Position numbers and translations under genes: made by a program
Part shown: piece after piece, positions 1 to 8,467 of the stretch
Position numbering within the stretch: the stretch's first letter is position 1
Layout: each line of letters begins with the position of its first letter
Source of the DNA: Rubricella sp038526735
GTDB taxonomy: Bacteria > Pseudomonadota > Alphaproteobacteria > Rhodobacterales > Rhodobacteraceae
Direction of reading: 5' to 3'
NCBI GenBank assembly: GCA_038526735.1
Contig: JBCBGM010000006.1
Coordinates: 13,462-77,461 of the forward strand
Length of the DNA: 64,000 nucleotides
Notes under the pieces: model-generated
What the model saw: the letters and a program-made list of their open reading frames with translations, nothing else
Told to the model about the DNA's origin: nothing
Database searches by the model: none

Positions 1-246
1 CCCGCGCAAAGCCATCGCCGCAGCTTCGGTTGCACCAGAGGTAAAGACGATATCCGCACCAGAGGCCCCAAGTGCTGCCGCGATCTTGCTGCGCGCGCTC
101 TCCAGCAGCCCTTTCGCCGCACGCCCCTCTGCGTGCACGGAGCTTGCGTTGCCCATCACGTCCATCGCCGCGATCATCGCCTCCCGCGCCTCAGGGCGCA
201 GGGGCGTTGTCGCGTTCCAGTCGAGATAGGCGCGCGGGCGGCTCAT
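1..246 (-). CDS. Cysteine desulfurase (NifS/IscS type), N-terminal part
   Basis: This is the first 82 residues of a class V aminotransferase-fold cysteine desulfurase; the rest lies beyond the left edge. The protein begins MSRPRAYLDWNATTPLRPEA, which carries the typical LD.NATTP substrate-binding motif, and contains the ASSVHAEGR and FTSGATEA segments of the family. It would take sulfur from cysteine and pass it on for Fe-S cluster building. Its ATG overlaps the TGA of the upstream iscR-like gene by four bases, so the two are almost certainly cotranscribed and translationally coupled. In Rhodobacterales this gene pair leads into the suf operon; that the suf genes follow outside the window is inference. 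The pyridoxal-phosphate lysine is not in the visible part. Confidence 0.9.
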   Translation of the reverse strand, partial: MSRPRAYLDWNATTPLRPEAREAMIAAMDVMGNASSVHAEGRAAKGLLESARSKIAAALGASGADIVFTSGATEAAAMALRG

Positions 247-701
247 TCGTCTACAAGTTGCATCAGGCTGGGCACCGCAGGGCACGGCGCGAGTTGCTCT
301 TGGATGATGTCCGACAGCCGGGTGGAGTGCAGCAGGACATAGACATTCGCAGAAAGCGTCTCCCACAACTGCTCTGTGCGACGCTGTGCTTCGGTGTCTT
401 TCTTGGCGCCGTTCGCACCACCCCCACGCGCCAGCGCATCCATTGTTTCATCGACAGCTGCTAACACTTCTGACACCCGGATCTCATTGGCAGGCCGCGC
501 AAGCTGGTATCCACCGCCTGGCCCCCGCATAGAGGAAACGATTTCTGCCCGGCGCAATTTCACGAAGAGCTGCTCAAGATAAGCCAGCGAGATATCCTGC
601 CGTTCTGCAATCTCCGACAAAGAGATCAGCTTCTCTCGCCCGTGCTCGGCCAGATCGACCAAGGCGATCATCGCGTATCGCCCTTTGGTGCTAAGTTTCA
701 T
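243..701 (-). CDS. iscR: Rrf2-family Fe-S regulator, IscR-like
   Basis: A 152-residue Rrf2 winged-helix regulator. The N-terminus MKLSTKGRYAMIALVDLA and the recognition region LISLSEIAERQDISLAYLEQLF are classic IscR/Rrf2 sequence, followed by the wing PGGGYQLARP and the dimerisation helix. E. coli IscR binds its [2Fe-2S] cluster with three cysteines in the C-terminal half; here there is only one cysteine in the protein (Cys140), the arrangement known from Rhodobacter-type IscR, which still senses iron or cluster status with other ligands. It precedes a cysteine desulfurase gene with a four-base overlap and probably controls the operon it heads. A TTGAC-N-GTCAA palindrome and an Irr-box-like sequence lie upstream. 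The family is certain; naming it IscR rests on context. Confidence 0.85.
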   Translation of the reverse strand: MKLSTKGRYAMIALVDLAEHGREKLISLSEIAERQDISLAYLEQLFVKLRRAEIVSSMRGPGGGYQLARPANEIRVSEVLAAVDETMDALARGGGANGAKKDTEAQRRTEQLWETLSANVYVLLHSTRLSDIIQEQLAPCPAVPSLMQLVDE

Positions 702-723
702 GACACGCCCTCATGCAGAAGTC

Positions 724-734
724 TTGACCGTCAA
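724..734. promoter_or_regulatory. Palindrome upstream of iscR, possible autoregulatory site
   Basis: TTGACCGTCAA is a five-base inverted repeat around one central base, 23 bp upstream of the iscR start codon. Its place between the probable promoter and the start would suit an operator. No binding protein can be assigned from the sequence alone. Confidence 0.3.
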
Positions 735-778
735 ACTGGCATACCATAGCTGCATGGAGCGGTAGTCAGCCGACCTTC

Positions 779-795
779 TTTAGAATGGTTCTAGA
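779..795. promoter_or_regulatory. Irr-box (iron control element) candidate
   Basis: TTTAGAATGGTTCTAGA matches the alphaproteobacterial Irr/ICE consensus TTTAGAA-N3-TTCTAAA in 13 of 14 arm positions. It sits between the divergent iscR operon and the hydrolase gene, 78 bp upstream of iscR and 55 bp upstream of the hydrolase. Irr control of suf/isc operons is established in alphaproteobacteria, so the position makes biological sense. Confidence 0.55.
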
Positions 796-849
796 ATTAT
801 TGGTGCCATCAGTCAATCGCCTGATGGAGCCCAAGAACAGAGACATGCA

Positions 850-1506
850 ATGCCCGAAGTAATTTTCCCCGGACCGGAAGGCCGCCTCGAAGGACGCTAC
901 CACCCCGGCGAGGAACGGGACGCCCCCATCGCGATCATCCTGCACCCGGACCCAAAGTTCGGCGGCACGATGAACAACAAGGTCGTCTATAACCTGCATT
1001 ACGCGTTTCTGGCGATGGGTTTTACGGTCTTGCGGTTTAACTTCCGCGGCGTGGGGCGCAGCCAGGGCGAGTATGACCAGGGGATCGGAGAGCTTTCAGA
1101 CGCGGCCTCTGCGCTGGACTACCTCCAGTCGCTCAACCCCAACGCACGGCATTGCTGGATCGCCGGGTTCTCGTTTGGTGCATGGATTGGCATGCAGCTC
1201 TTGATGCGGCGGCCAGAGGTGACTGGCTTTATCTCGGTCGCTCCGCCCGCAAACCTCTATGATTTCAGCTTTCTAGCGCCCTGCCCGTCGTCGGGCCTGA
1301 TCATCAACGGCACCAGCGACCGCGTCGTGCCGCCCTCTTCGGTGGATGAGCTGTCGGCGAAACTGAAGCAACAAAAGGGCATCATCATCACGCATGAGAT
1401 GATCGAGGGCGCCGGGCATTTCTTTGACGGCGAGCACATGGACCCAATGATCAACACGGTCAGCGACTACGTCAAAATGCGGATGGCCAACCCGGATCAA
1501 CGCTGA
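850..1506 (+). CDS. Alpha/beta hydrolase
   Basis: A 218-residue single-domain alpha/beta hydrolase. The nucleophile elbow is G-F-S108-F-G, the acid is probably Asp157 in GTSDRVVP, and the base is His190 in EGAGHFF, so the triad is complete. HPDPKFGG near residue 32 is the usual oxyanion-side loop. No signal peptide is visible, so it should be cytosolic. The substrate cannot be told from the sequence; the short uncapped fold resembles the small serine hydrolases that sit next to iscR in other Rhodobacterales. It is transcribed divergently from iscR across a region with an Irr-box candidate, and may therefore be iron-regulated. Its end overlaps the end of convergent anmK by ten bases. Confidence 0.85.
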   Translation: MPEVIFPGPEGRLEGRYHPGEERDAPIAIILHPDPKFGGTMNNKVVYNLHYAFLAMGFTVLRFNFRGVGRSQGEYDQGIGELSDAASALDYLQSLNPNARHCWIAGFSFGAWIGMQLLMRRPEVTGFISVAPPANLYDFSFLAPCPSSGLIINGTSDRVVPPSSVDELSAKLKQQKGIIITHEMIEGAGHFFDGEHMDPMINTVSDYVKMRMANPDQR

Positions 1507-2576
1507 GGGTTCGCCCTGCGCCCTCCAACGACCGGTGCCGTGCAGCCAGTGGTTTTGGGGAATGAGTTGGGCAGGCCGCGCAGGTGCCGCACGGCAAGGT
1601 ATCCAAACGCCTGCGCCTCCAGCTGATCTCCGTCCAGCCCCACCGCCTCCACCGGGTCAACCAGCGCACCAAGCGCGGCCCTGAGGCGCGTCATCAACAC
1701 CGGATTGTGCCGCCCCCCGCCACAGACAAGCCAGCGCATTGGGGGGGTGGGAAAATACCGTGTCGCAGCTTTGACCGAGGCGATGGTCAGCGCTGTGAGC
1801 GTGGCGGCGCCATCCTCTGTCGAAAGCTCCGCCACCCGCTCAAGCGCATGATGAAAATCGTGCCTGTCCAGAGACTTCGGTGGTGACGTTGACACGTATT
1901 CCACCCCGATATCCTCGATCAACGCTGTGTGTGCGACCCCGGCCGCAGCAGCGACGCCGTCAGTATCTTTCGTCGCGCCGGTGCGCTGTTGCATGAAGTC
2001 GTCAATAAGCGCGTTTCCGGGCCCGGTATCGAAGGCAACCATCTCCTCCGGCGGTGCTGTGGGATCAACCCAAGTCACGTTGCCCACCCCGCCGATATTG
2101 AGAAACACGACGGGCACCGAGAGCCCCGCTGATTGCGCCGCCGCCCGGTGAAAAATCGGCGCGAGCGGCGCACCCTGCCCGCCTGCTGCCATATCTGCGC
2201 TACGGAAATCGTGGATCACCGGTAGCCCCGTCGCCTCCGCCAACCGCTCGGCATCCCCCAACTGGTGCGTACGCGCCTTGCTCGGATCATGCGCCACCGT
2301 CTGGCCGTGAAAGCCGATCACCTCCGCACCCGGCAATTGCCGCGCGACCTCTACATGCGCTTGGTGCAAAACCTCCTCCGCCGCCCGCAACGCATTGCTC
2401 TGCCCTGGCCAAAGCCCCTGCGCCGCCGCCAAAACCTCCCGCTCTTCAATACTGAACGGGCGGAAGAGCGACGGGCCATACGCATACACCTCTTCGCCAT
2501 CCGTCCGGATCAAGGCGGCGTCCACCCCGTCCATCGAGGTGCCGGTCATGCATCCAAGCGCCCAGATCGGTTGCAT
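1497..2576 (-). CDS. anmK: Anhydro-N-acetylmuramic acid kinase
   Basis: Phosphorylates and opens 1,6-anhydro-N-acetylmuramic acid to MurNAc-6-phosphate in cell-wall recycling. The 359-residue protein has the ASKHA ATP-binding motif GCMTGTSMDG (8-17), HGQTVAHDP (90-98), HDFRSAD with a candidate catalytic Asp, NIGGVGNVT (160-168) and AFDTGPGNALID (181-192). The length is normal for the family. I chose the ATG at 2576 rather than an in-frame start 18 bases upstream because AGGG lies five bases before it, a good ribosome binding site. The gene is divergent from tyrS, as in many Rhodobacterales, and converges on the hydrolase gene. Confidence 0.95.
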   Translation of the reverse strand: MQPIWALGCMTGTSMDGVDAALIRTDGEEVYAYGPSLFRPFSIEEREVLAAAQGLWPGQSNALRAAEEVLHQAHVEVARQLPGAEVIGFHGQTVAHDPSKARTHQLGDAERLAEATGLPVIHDFRSADMAAGGQGAPLAPIFHRAAAQSAGLSVPVVFLNIGGVGNVTWVDPTAPPEEMVAFDTGPGNALIDDFMQQRTGATKDTDGVAAAAGVAHTALIEDIGVEYVSTSPPKSLDRHDFHHALERVAELSTEDGAATLTALTIASVKAATRYFPTPPMRWLVCGGGRHNPVLMTRLRAALGALVDPVEAVGLDGDQLEAQAFGYLAVRHLRGLPNSFPKTTGCTAPVVGGRRANPQR

Positions 2577-2638
2577 CTCTTCCCTTTCGCCCACAGCGGC
2601 GCTATCCCGCGCAGACCAGACGCTAGCGGACCGATCCG

Positions 2639-3889
2639 ATGACCTACAGCCCGAAATCAGACTTTCTGAACGTCCTGCAAGAGCGCGGCTTTTTGCAAGA
2701 CTGCACCGACCTGCAAGCCCTCGACGAGCGGCTCATGGCGGGGGTCGTATCGGGCTATATCGGCTTTGATGCTACGGCCCAGTCGCTGCATGTGGGTAAC
2801 CTGATCCAGATCTTGATGCTGCGCTGGCTGCAAAAAACCGGGCACAAACCGATCGTCCTGATGGGTGGCGGCACCACCAAGGTGGGCGATCCGTCGGGCA
2901 AGGATGAGAGCCGCAAGCTGCTCTCTACCGAGGACATCAACGCCAACATCGCGGGCATCAAGACCACGTTTTCGCGCTTCATCACCTTCGGCGAGGGCCC
3001 GAGTGACGCGATCATGGCGAACAACGCCGATTGGCTCGATACGCTGAATTATGTCGAGTTTCTCCGGGATTACGGGCGGCACTTCACAATCAACCGCATG
3101 CTCACCTTCGACAGCGTGCGCCTGCGCCTCGACCGCGAACAGCCGCTGACCTTTCTTGAGTTCAACTACATGCTCCTACAGGCCTACGATTTCCTAGAGC
3201 TCAGCAAGCGCTTCGACTGCGCGCTGCAAATGGGCGGGTCTGACCAGTGGGGTAATATCGTCAATGGCATCGACCTGACCCGCCGTGTCGCACAGCGCGA
3301 GGTCTTTGGCGTGACCTCGCCCCTTCTGACCACCTCCGACGGTAAAAAGATGGGCAAGTCGGTGGATGGCGCGATGTGGCTGAACGCCGACATGCGCGCG
3401 CCCTATGACTTCTGGCAGTTCTGGCGCAACACGACCGACGCCGACGTTGGGCGTTTTCTGAAGCTCTACACCGAGCTTCCGGTGGATGAATGCACCCGCC
3501 TCGGCGCGCTGGCAGGGGCCGAGATCAATGAGGCGAAGGTGCGTCTCGCCAACGAGATCACCACGCTGGTCCACGGCCCCGAGGCCTCCGCCGCCGCCGA
3601 AGCCACCGCCCGCGAGGTGTTTGAGCGCGGCGGCGTGGGGGATGACCTACCCACTGTTGCACTGAGCGCCGCTGAGGTGGCCGAAGGTATCTCCATCGTG
3701 CAGCTGCTCGTGAAAACCGGCCTTGCGAAATCCGGCAAAGACGCCAAGCGGCTTATCGCCGAAGGAGGCGCGCGGCTCGACGATGCCGCCGTGACCGACG
3801 CGGGGCTCATGGTCTCTGCCGACCAACTCGCGGAGCCCTTGAAGTTGAGCGCGGGCAAAAAGCGGCACGCGTTGGCCAAGATCGGCTGA
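2639..3889 (+). CDS. tyrS: Tyrosyl-tRNA synthetase
   Basis: Class I aminoacyl-tRNA synthetase that charges tRNA-Tyr. The 416-residue protein has the HIGH-type motif as HVGN (51-54), the tyrosine pocket sequence QMGGSDQWGN (197-206), the KMSKS-type loop as KMGKS (237-241), and a C-terminal S4 RNA-binding domain from about residue 350. Length and motif spacing are those of bacterial TyrRS. It is divergent from anmK with 62 bp between the start codons. A series of stem-loops follows the stop codon. Confidence 0.98.
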   Translation: MTYSPKSDFLNVLQERGFLQDCTDLQALDERLMAGVVSGYIGFDATAQSLHVGNLIQILMLRWLQKTGHKPIVLMGGGTTKVGDPSGKDESRKLLSTEDINANIAGIKTTFSRFITFGEGPSDAIMANNADWLDTLNYVEFLRDYGRHFTINRMLTFDSVRLRLDREQPLTFLEFNYMLLQAYDFLELSKRFDCALQMGGSDQWGNIVNGIDLTRRVAQREVFGVTSPLLTTSDGKKMGKSVDGAMWLNADMRAPYDFWQFWRNTTDADVGRFLKLYTELPVDECTRLGALAGAEINEAKVRLANEITTLVHGPEASAAAEATAREVFERGGVGDDLPTVALSAAEVAEGISIVQLLVKTGLAKSGKDAKRLIAEGGARLDDAAVTDAGLMVSADQLAEPLKLSAGKKRHALAKIG

Positions 3890-3896
3890 CGCGGCC

Positions 3897-4017
3897 AGGG
3901 GGCGCTGCCCCCTCGGCCCCCTGGGCCTCACCCCCGGCATATTTTGCGACCATTGAAAGACCAGCCCTTTCAATGGTCGTCAAATATGCGCGGAGGTCTG
4001 GAGGCGGCAGCCTCCAG
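3897..4017. repeat. Compound palindromic intergenic element (REP-like)
   Basis: Three stem-loops follow tyrS in quick succession: AGGGGGC/GCCCCCT (3897-3913, loop GCT); a 23-bp near-perfect stem with arms 3937-3959 and 3967-3989 and a seven-base loop; and CTGGAGGC/GCCTCCAG (3998-4017, loop of four). The style, a GGGGGCGCTGCCCCC hairpin followed by a long stem with ATATTT near its base, is that of the palindromic repeats scattered between genes in Rhodobacterales genomes. Only one copy is present in this window. It may also end tyrS transcription, though no T-run follows. Confidence 0.55.
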
Positions 4018-4020
4018 TGC

Positions 4021-4047
4021 AAAAAAAGGGGCGCCCGTTGGCGCCCC
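4021..4047 (-). terminator. Rho-independent terminator of the small Lys/Ala-rich gene
   Basis: On the minus strand GGGGCGCC-AACG-GGCGCCCC is an eight-base-pair perfect hairpin followed directly by seven T. It ends transcripts coming from the small gene at 4151-4375. Confidence 0.85.
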
Positions 4048-4150
4048 AGTTTGCAATTTCAGGCTTCTGTTCCGTTTGACTGCCCGGTTTTCTCGCCTGC
4101 GGCCTGATTAGAGCCCCACCCGGAAACCACTCCGGATGGGGGAACTCTCT

Positions 4151-4375
4151 CTAGCGTTTGTTAGGACGCTGAGTGAGAGCAGAAGCAGCTGCAGTTTTCG
4201 CTGCCGCTGAAGACTTTGGGTTACGAAGCACTTTTGCAGCTGCCGACGCAGCCTTCTTGCTCGTAACCTCAGAGTTTGGCTTTCTGGCCAGTTTCACCTC
4301 CAAGGATGCACAGTTTTCCCCAAGCAACGGTGGGTATCCTGTGGATTGGTTGGTGCACACTTGAGCAGAAAGCAT
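4151..4375 (-). CDS. Small Lys/Ala-rich basic protein
   Basis: A 74-residue protein. Its second half, from SEVTSKKAASAAAKVL onward, is made of Lys, Ala and Ser and resembles a short family often annotated as hypothetical in alphaproteobacteria and their phages (pattern TSKK.AS.A.KVL....S..AK..A.SAL.Q). The N-terminal third is less typical, so a downstream start is possible. The ATG at 4375 has GGGAG nine bases upstream, and a strong terminator lies beyond the stop, so the gene looks like a real monocistronic unit. A hairpin at about 4112-4140 lies in the 3' untranslated part. The function is unknown; the composition could suit nucleic-acid binding. Confidence 0.6.
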   Translation of the reverse strand: MLSAQVCTNQSTGYPPLLGENCASLEVKLARKPNSEVTSKKAASAAAKVLRNPKSSAAAKTAAASALTQRPNKR

Positions 4376-4455
4376 GATCGTGATCTCCCTTCCTTACGCC
4401 GGTCTATCGACCAGCTCGCTATGCCCTCTCAGCACCAAACCAGAGGGGGCAGGCA

Positions 4456-4484
4456 GGAGCCCGGAAGTACCAGTTCCGGGCTCC
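4456..4484 (-). terminator. Hairpin downstream of nrdJ
   Basis: GGAGCCCGGAA pairs perfectly with TTCCGGGCTCC (arms 4456-4466 and 4474-4484, seven-base loop), 12 bp past the nrdJ stop codon. There is no T-run after it, so it may be a processing or stabilising hairpin rather than a canonical terminator. Confidence 0.6.
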
Positions 4485-4495
4485 AACCCTCATTC

Positions 4496-7400
4496 TCAGC
4501 TACACCCGGTCGTCGCGCCGCAGGTGTTGCACTTGAGGCAGGTGCCGTTGCGCACCAGCGTGTAGTTTCCGCACTCGCCGCAGGCGTCGCCCTCGTAGCC
4601 TTGCATCTTGGCCATGGCGCGGGGGTCCATGTCGGCGGCGATGGGCATGGCGGAGGATTGCTGGAGCTGGGGTTTGGTCTCGGTCACGGTTGTCTTGATC
4701 GCCGTGTCGAGCGCTGCGGCCCCGCCCTGCAGCACCATCAGCTCTTGCGGCAGGCGCTTCCGCAGGTAGCCGGTGGAGGAGAGTTTTTGGATCACCTCAA
4801 GGCTGTCGCGCGCGGCATCGGCCTGCACCGGGGCCACATTGGCAACGCCTTCAGCCTCGCCCCGGCCAAGCTCGTCAAAGCTCTCACCGGTGGGGGCGAC
4901 ATGCGCCAGATCGGTGCGGTCGAGGTAGCTCACCGCCAGTTCGCGGAAGATGTAGTCGAGGATCGAGGTGGCGTTCTTGATCGAGTCGTTGCCCTGCACC
5001 ATCCCTGCCGGCTCAAACCGGGTGAAGGTGAAGGCGTCCACGAATTCTTCGAGCGGCACGCCGTATTGCAGACCGACCGAGACCGCGATGGCGAAATTGT
5101 TCATCATCGCACGGAAGCCCGCGCCCTCTTTGTGCATGTCGATGAAGATCTCACCGAGCTTGCCATCCTCGTACTCGCCAGTCCGCAGATAGACCTTGTG
5201 GCCGCCCACAATGGCTTTTTGGGTGTAGCCTTTACGGCGCTCGGGCAGCTTCTCGCGGTCGCGGCGCTGGATTTCCTTCACCACGATCTTTTCGACGATC
5301 TTCTCGGCCAAGACCTGCGCCTTTTCACCCGCGGGGGCGGTGGCAAGGGCCTCTTCGACCTCGTCATCGTCCTCGATCAGCGCGGCAGACAGCGGCTGGC
5401 TGAGCTTGGAGCCATCGCGGTAGAGCGCGTTGGCTTTGGTGCCCAGGGACCAAGAGAGCTCATAGGCCGCCTTACAGTCCTCGATCGTGGCCTCATTCGG
5501 CATGTTGATCGTCTTGGAGATCGCGCCCGAGATAAAGCTTTGTGCCGCCGCCATCATGCGGATGTGGCTTTCGACCGAGAGGAAGCGCTTGCCCTTCTTG
5601 CCGCACGGGTTGGCGCAATCAAAGACGCTGTAGTGCTCTTCTTTCAGGTGTGGTGCGCCTTCGAGGGTCATGGTGCCACACACATGGTCGTTGGCCGCCT
5701 CGATCTGCGCTTTGGAGAAGCCGAGGTGGCGCAGCAGGTCAAACGACGGGTCGTTGAGCTCCGCCGCCGGGATGCCCAGCACCTGCGTGCAGAACTCCGC
5801 GCCCAGCGTCCACTGGTTGAAGACGAAGCGGATGTCGAAGGCGGTTGCGAGCGCGCCCTCTACTTTCGCGATCTCTTCGGGGCCAAAGCCATGGCCGATG
5901 AGGGCCGTGTGGTTGATGCCCGGCGCGTTGCCGAGGCTCGCGTGACCCACGGCGTAAGACACGATCTCCTCGATCTGCGCCTCACCGTAGCCGAGGTTGC
6001 GCAGCGCAGACGGCACCGAGCGGTTGATGATCTTGAAGTACCCACCGCCCGCGAGCTTTTTGAACTTCACCAGCGCGAAGTCAGGCTCGATGCCGGTTGT
6101 GTCACAATCCATCACCAGGCCAATCGTGCCGGTGGGCGCGATGACAGAGACCTGCGCGTTACGATAGCCATTCTCCTCACCCCAGGCGAGGGCCTTGTCC
6201 CAGGCGTCTTTGGCGAGGGCGGAGAGTGCCTTGTCGGGGCAGTTCGCGTGGTCGAGCGCAACCGGCTTGACCGCGAGGCCTTCATAGCCCTCCGCATTGC
6301 CATAGGCCGCGTTGCGGTGGTTGCGCATGACACGCAGCATGTGGGCCTTGTTCTTGGCGTAGCCGGGGAACGGCCCAACCTCGCCCGCAACTTCGGCAGA
6401 GGTGGCATAAGAGACGCCGGTCATCACCGCCGTCAGCGCACCACAGAGTGCGCGCCCCTCATCGGAGTCGTAGCTGAACCCGAGGTTCATCAGCAGCCCA
6501 CCGATGTTCGCATAGCCCAGCCCCAGCGTCCGGAAATCATAGGATCGTTGCGCGATCTCTTTCGACGGGAACTGCGCCATCAGAACCGAGATTTCGAGCG
6601 TCAGCGTCCAGATACGGGTCGCATGCACGTAGCCGTCGGCATCAAACTTGCCGTCATGCAGGAAGGTCAGCAGGTTCATCGAGGCGAGGTTACAGGCCGT
6701 GTCATCGAGGAACATATACTCAGAGCACGGGTTGGATCCGCGGATCTCACCATCCTCGGGGCAAGTGTGCCAAGCGTTGACGGTGTCATGGAACTGGATG
6801 CCCGGATCGGCGCAGGCCCAAGCAGCGTGACCAATCTGCTCCCACAGATCGCGGGCCTTGACGGTCTTGGCGACCTTGCCGTCGCGGCGGTTGATGAGCT
6901 CCCAATCGCCGTCAGTGCGGACCGCTTCAAGGAAGCCATCGGTCACGCGCACCGAGTTGTTGGAGTTCTGGCCAGACACGGAGGCGTAGGCCTCGCTGTC
7001 CCAATCGGTGTCATAGGTGGCAAACTCGATCGCCGCGTAGCCCTGCTTTGCGTAGTCGAGCACGCGCTTGGTGTAGGTCTCTGGGATCATCGCCTTCTTG
7101 GCGGATTTCAGAGCAGCCTTCAGCCCAGCGTTTGCTTTCGGGTCAAACGCATCCGCCTCTGCGCCATCCCACGAGCGGATCGCAGCAAAGATTTCGTTGA
7201 GCTTTTCTTCATGCAACTTGGAGCCGGCGACGAGGGAGGCGACCTTTTGCTCCTCTTTCACCTTCCAGTTGATGAACTCTTCGATATCCGGGTGATCCAT
7301 GTCGCAGATCACCATCTTGGCCGCCCGACGCGTGGTGCCGCCAGACTTGATCGCCCCCGCGGCGCGGTCGCCGATCTTCAGGAAACCCATCAGGCCGGAA

Positions 7401-8152
7401 GACTTCCCGCCGCCCGACAACGGCTCACCGTCGCCGCGAATATGAGAGAAGTTTGTGCCGGTGCCCGAGCCGTATTTGAAAAGGCGCGCCTCGCGGGTCC
7501 ACAAATCCATGATGCCGCCCTCGTTCACGAGGTCGTCTTTCACCGACTGGATGAAGCACGCGTGGGGCTGGGGGTGCTCATAGGCCGACTTCGACTTCAC
7601 CAGTTTGCCGGTCTCGAAATCAACGTAGTGGTGGCCCTGGCTCGGCCCGTCGATGCCATACGCCCAGTGCAGCCCGGTATTGAACCACTGCGGAGAGTTC
7701 GGCGCCGCCATCTGCTTGGCGAGCATGTGACACATCTCTTCGTAATATGCCTTCGCGTCGGCCTCAGAGGTGAAGTAGCCACCTTTCCAGCCCCAATAGC
7801 ACCATGCACCGGCCAAACGGTTGAAGACCTGCTTGGCCGATGTCTCGCCGCCGTAGCGCTGATCCTCTGGCAGTTTCGCAAGCGCCTTTTCATCCGGCAC
7901 CGAGCGCCACAAAAACTCCGGCACGCCTTTTTCGCGAACGGTCTTCAGTGCAGCGGGAACGCCAGCTTTGCGGAAGTACTTTTGCGCCAGCACGTCTGTT
8001 GCGACTTGGCTCCACGCCTCCGGCACTTCGATGTTGTCGAGGTGAAACACGATGGAGCCATCGGGGTTTCGGATCTCGGAGGTGGCGGTCCGGAACGGAA
8101 TGCCGCCGTAAGCGCCAGTGTCATCGGTGGTGAAAAAACGTTCGATCTTCAT
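4496..8152 (-). CDS. nrdJ: Adenosylcobalamin-dependent ribonucleotide reductase (class II)
   Basis: Reduces ribonucleotides to deoxyribonucleotides with a coenzyme-B12 radical, independent of oxygen. The 1218-residue protein starts MKIERFFTTDDTGAYGGIPF, the usual NrdJ N-terminus. NPCSEYMFLDDTACNLAS carries the active-site Asn, Cys and Glu of the radical barrel. The tail is a cysteine-rich redox segment (CGECG...CLKCNTCG...C) that regenerates the active-site disulfide. An in-frame start 174 bases upstream adds residues with no resemblance to the family; the ATG at 8152 has GAGGACAGGG before it. The promoter region holds two NrdR boxes spaced 31 bp and a DnaA box. No nrdAB or nrdDG is in the window. 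The other strand carries a long accidental open frame. Confidence 0.97.
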   Translation of the reverse strand: MKIERFFTTDDTGAYGGIPFRTATSEIRNPDGSIVFHLDNIEVPEAWSQVATDVLAQKYFRKAGVPAALKTVREKGVPEFLWRSVPDEKALAKLPEDQRYGGETSAKQVFNRLAGAWCYWGWKGGYFTSEADAKAYYEEMCHMLAKQMAAPNSPQWFNTGLHWAYGIDGPSQGHHYVDFETGKLVKSKSAYEHPQPHACFIQSVKDDLVNEGGIMDLWTREARLFKYGSGTGTNFSHIRGDGEPLSGGGKSSGLMGFLKIGDRAAGAIKSGGTTRRAAKMVICDMDHPDIEEFINWKVKEEQKVASLVAGSKLHEEKLNEIFAAIRSWDGAEADAFDPKANAGLKAALKSAKKAMIPETYTKRVLDYAKQGYAAIEFATYDTDWDSEAYASVSGQNSNNSVRVTDGFLEAVRTDGDWELINRRDGKVAKTVKARDLWEQIGHAAWACADPGIQFHDTVNAWHTCPEDGEIRGSNPCSEYMFLDDTACNLASMNLLTFLHDGKFDADGYVHATRIWTLTLEISVLMAQFPSKEIAQRSYDFRTLGLGYANIGGLLMNLGFSYDSDEGRALCGALTAVMTGVSYATSAEVAGEVGPFPGYAKNKAHMLRVMRNHRNAAYGNAEGYEGLAVKPVALDHANCPDKALSALAKDAWDKALAWGEENGYRNAQVSVIAPTGTIGLVMDCDTTGIEPDFALVKFKKLAGGGYFKIINRSVPSALRNLGYGEAQIEEIVSYAVGHASLGNAPGINHTALIGHGFGPEEIAKVEGALATAFDIRFVFNQWTLGAEFCTQVLGIPAAELNDPSFDLLRHLGFSKAQIEAANDHVCGTMTLEGAPHLKEEHYSVFDCANPCGKKGKRFLSVESHIRMMAAAQSFISGAISKTINMPNEATIEDCKAAYELSWSLGTKANALYRDGSKLSQPLSAALIEDDDEVEEALATAPAGEKAQVLAEKIVEKIVVKEIQRRDREKLPERRKGYTQKAIVGGHKVYLRTGEYEDGKLGEIFIDMHKEGAGFRAMMNNFAIAVSVGLQYGVPLEEFVDAFTFTRFEPAGMVQGNDSIKNATSILDYIFRELAVSYLDRTDLAHVAPTGESFDELGRGEAEGVANVAPVQADAARDSLEVIQKLSSTGYLRKRLPQELMVLQGGAAALDTAIKTTVTETKPQLQQSSAMPIAADMDPRAMAKMQGYEGDACGECGNYTLVRNGTCLKCNTCGATTGCS

Positions 8153-8344
8153 AACCCTGTCCTCATCGGTCGGCACGCCTTGCCGGTGCCCTGAATCGAG
8201 CCCGCCTCTATGCTGGGAGACGTCGCCGTGGTTGTTAATGTCTGCGCCGCCCCTGGACACCGACACAACATCTGGTGGTCCCTCTAAGCGCCCACCCAAA
8301 GTGTCGAATGCGGCCCCACCGGTCAACGTTAAAATATGACGAAA

Positions 8345-8391
8345 ATGCTAAATTCTGTGATTGACCTGTGACGGCATACTATATCTAGCGC
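8345..8391 (-). promoter_or_regulatory. Tandem NrdR boxes
   Basis: Read on the minus strand, GCGCTAGATATAGTAT (8376-8391) matches the NrdR-box consensus ACACTATATATAGTGT at 12 of 16 positions, and TCACAGAATTTAGCAT (8345-8360) at 9 of 16. Their starts are exactly 31 bp apart, the three-helical-turn spacing known for NrdR box pairs. NrdR is the ATP/dATP-sensing repressor of ribonucleotide reductase genes. Confidence 0.65.
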
Positions 8392-8467
8392 CTCAGCGCG
8401 CCCGAGTCGGACCAAACATGCTGCACTGCAGCAAATTTCGGCAAATCCAACAGGGGTTGAGAAAAAG

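Noticed and set aside
4346..8194. A 1282-codon open frame on the plus strand opposite nrdJ
   Set aside because: It is fully antisense to nrdJ, whose protein is unmistakable; the frame is open because of GC-rich codon bias and its translation has no family sequence.
8153..8375. Possible cobalamin riboswitch in the nrdJ leader
   Set aside because: Expected for a B12-dependent enzyme, but no B12-box-like conserved sequence was found on the nrdJ strand.
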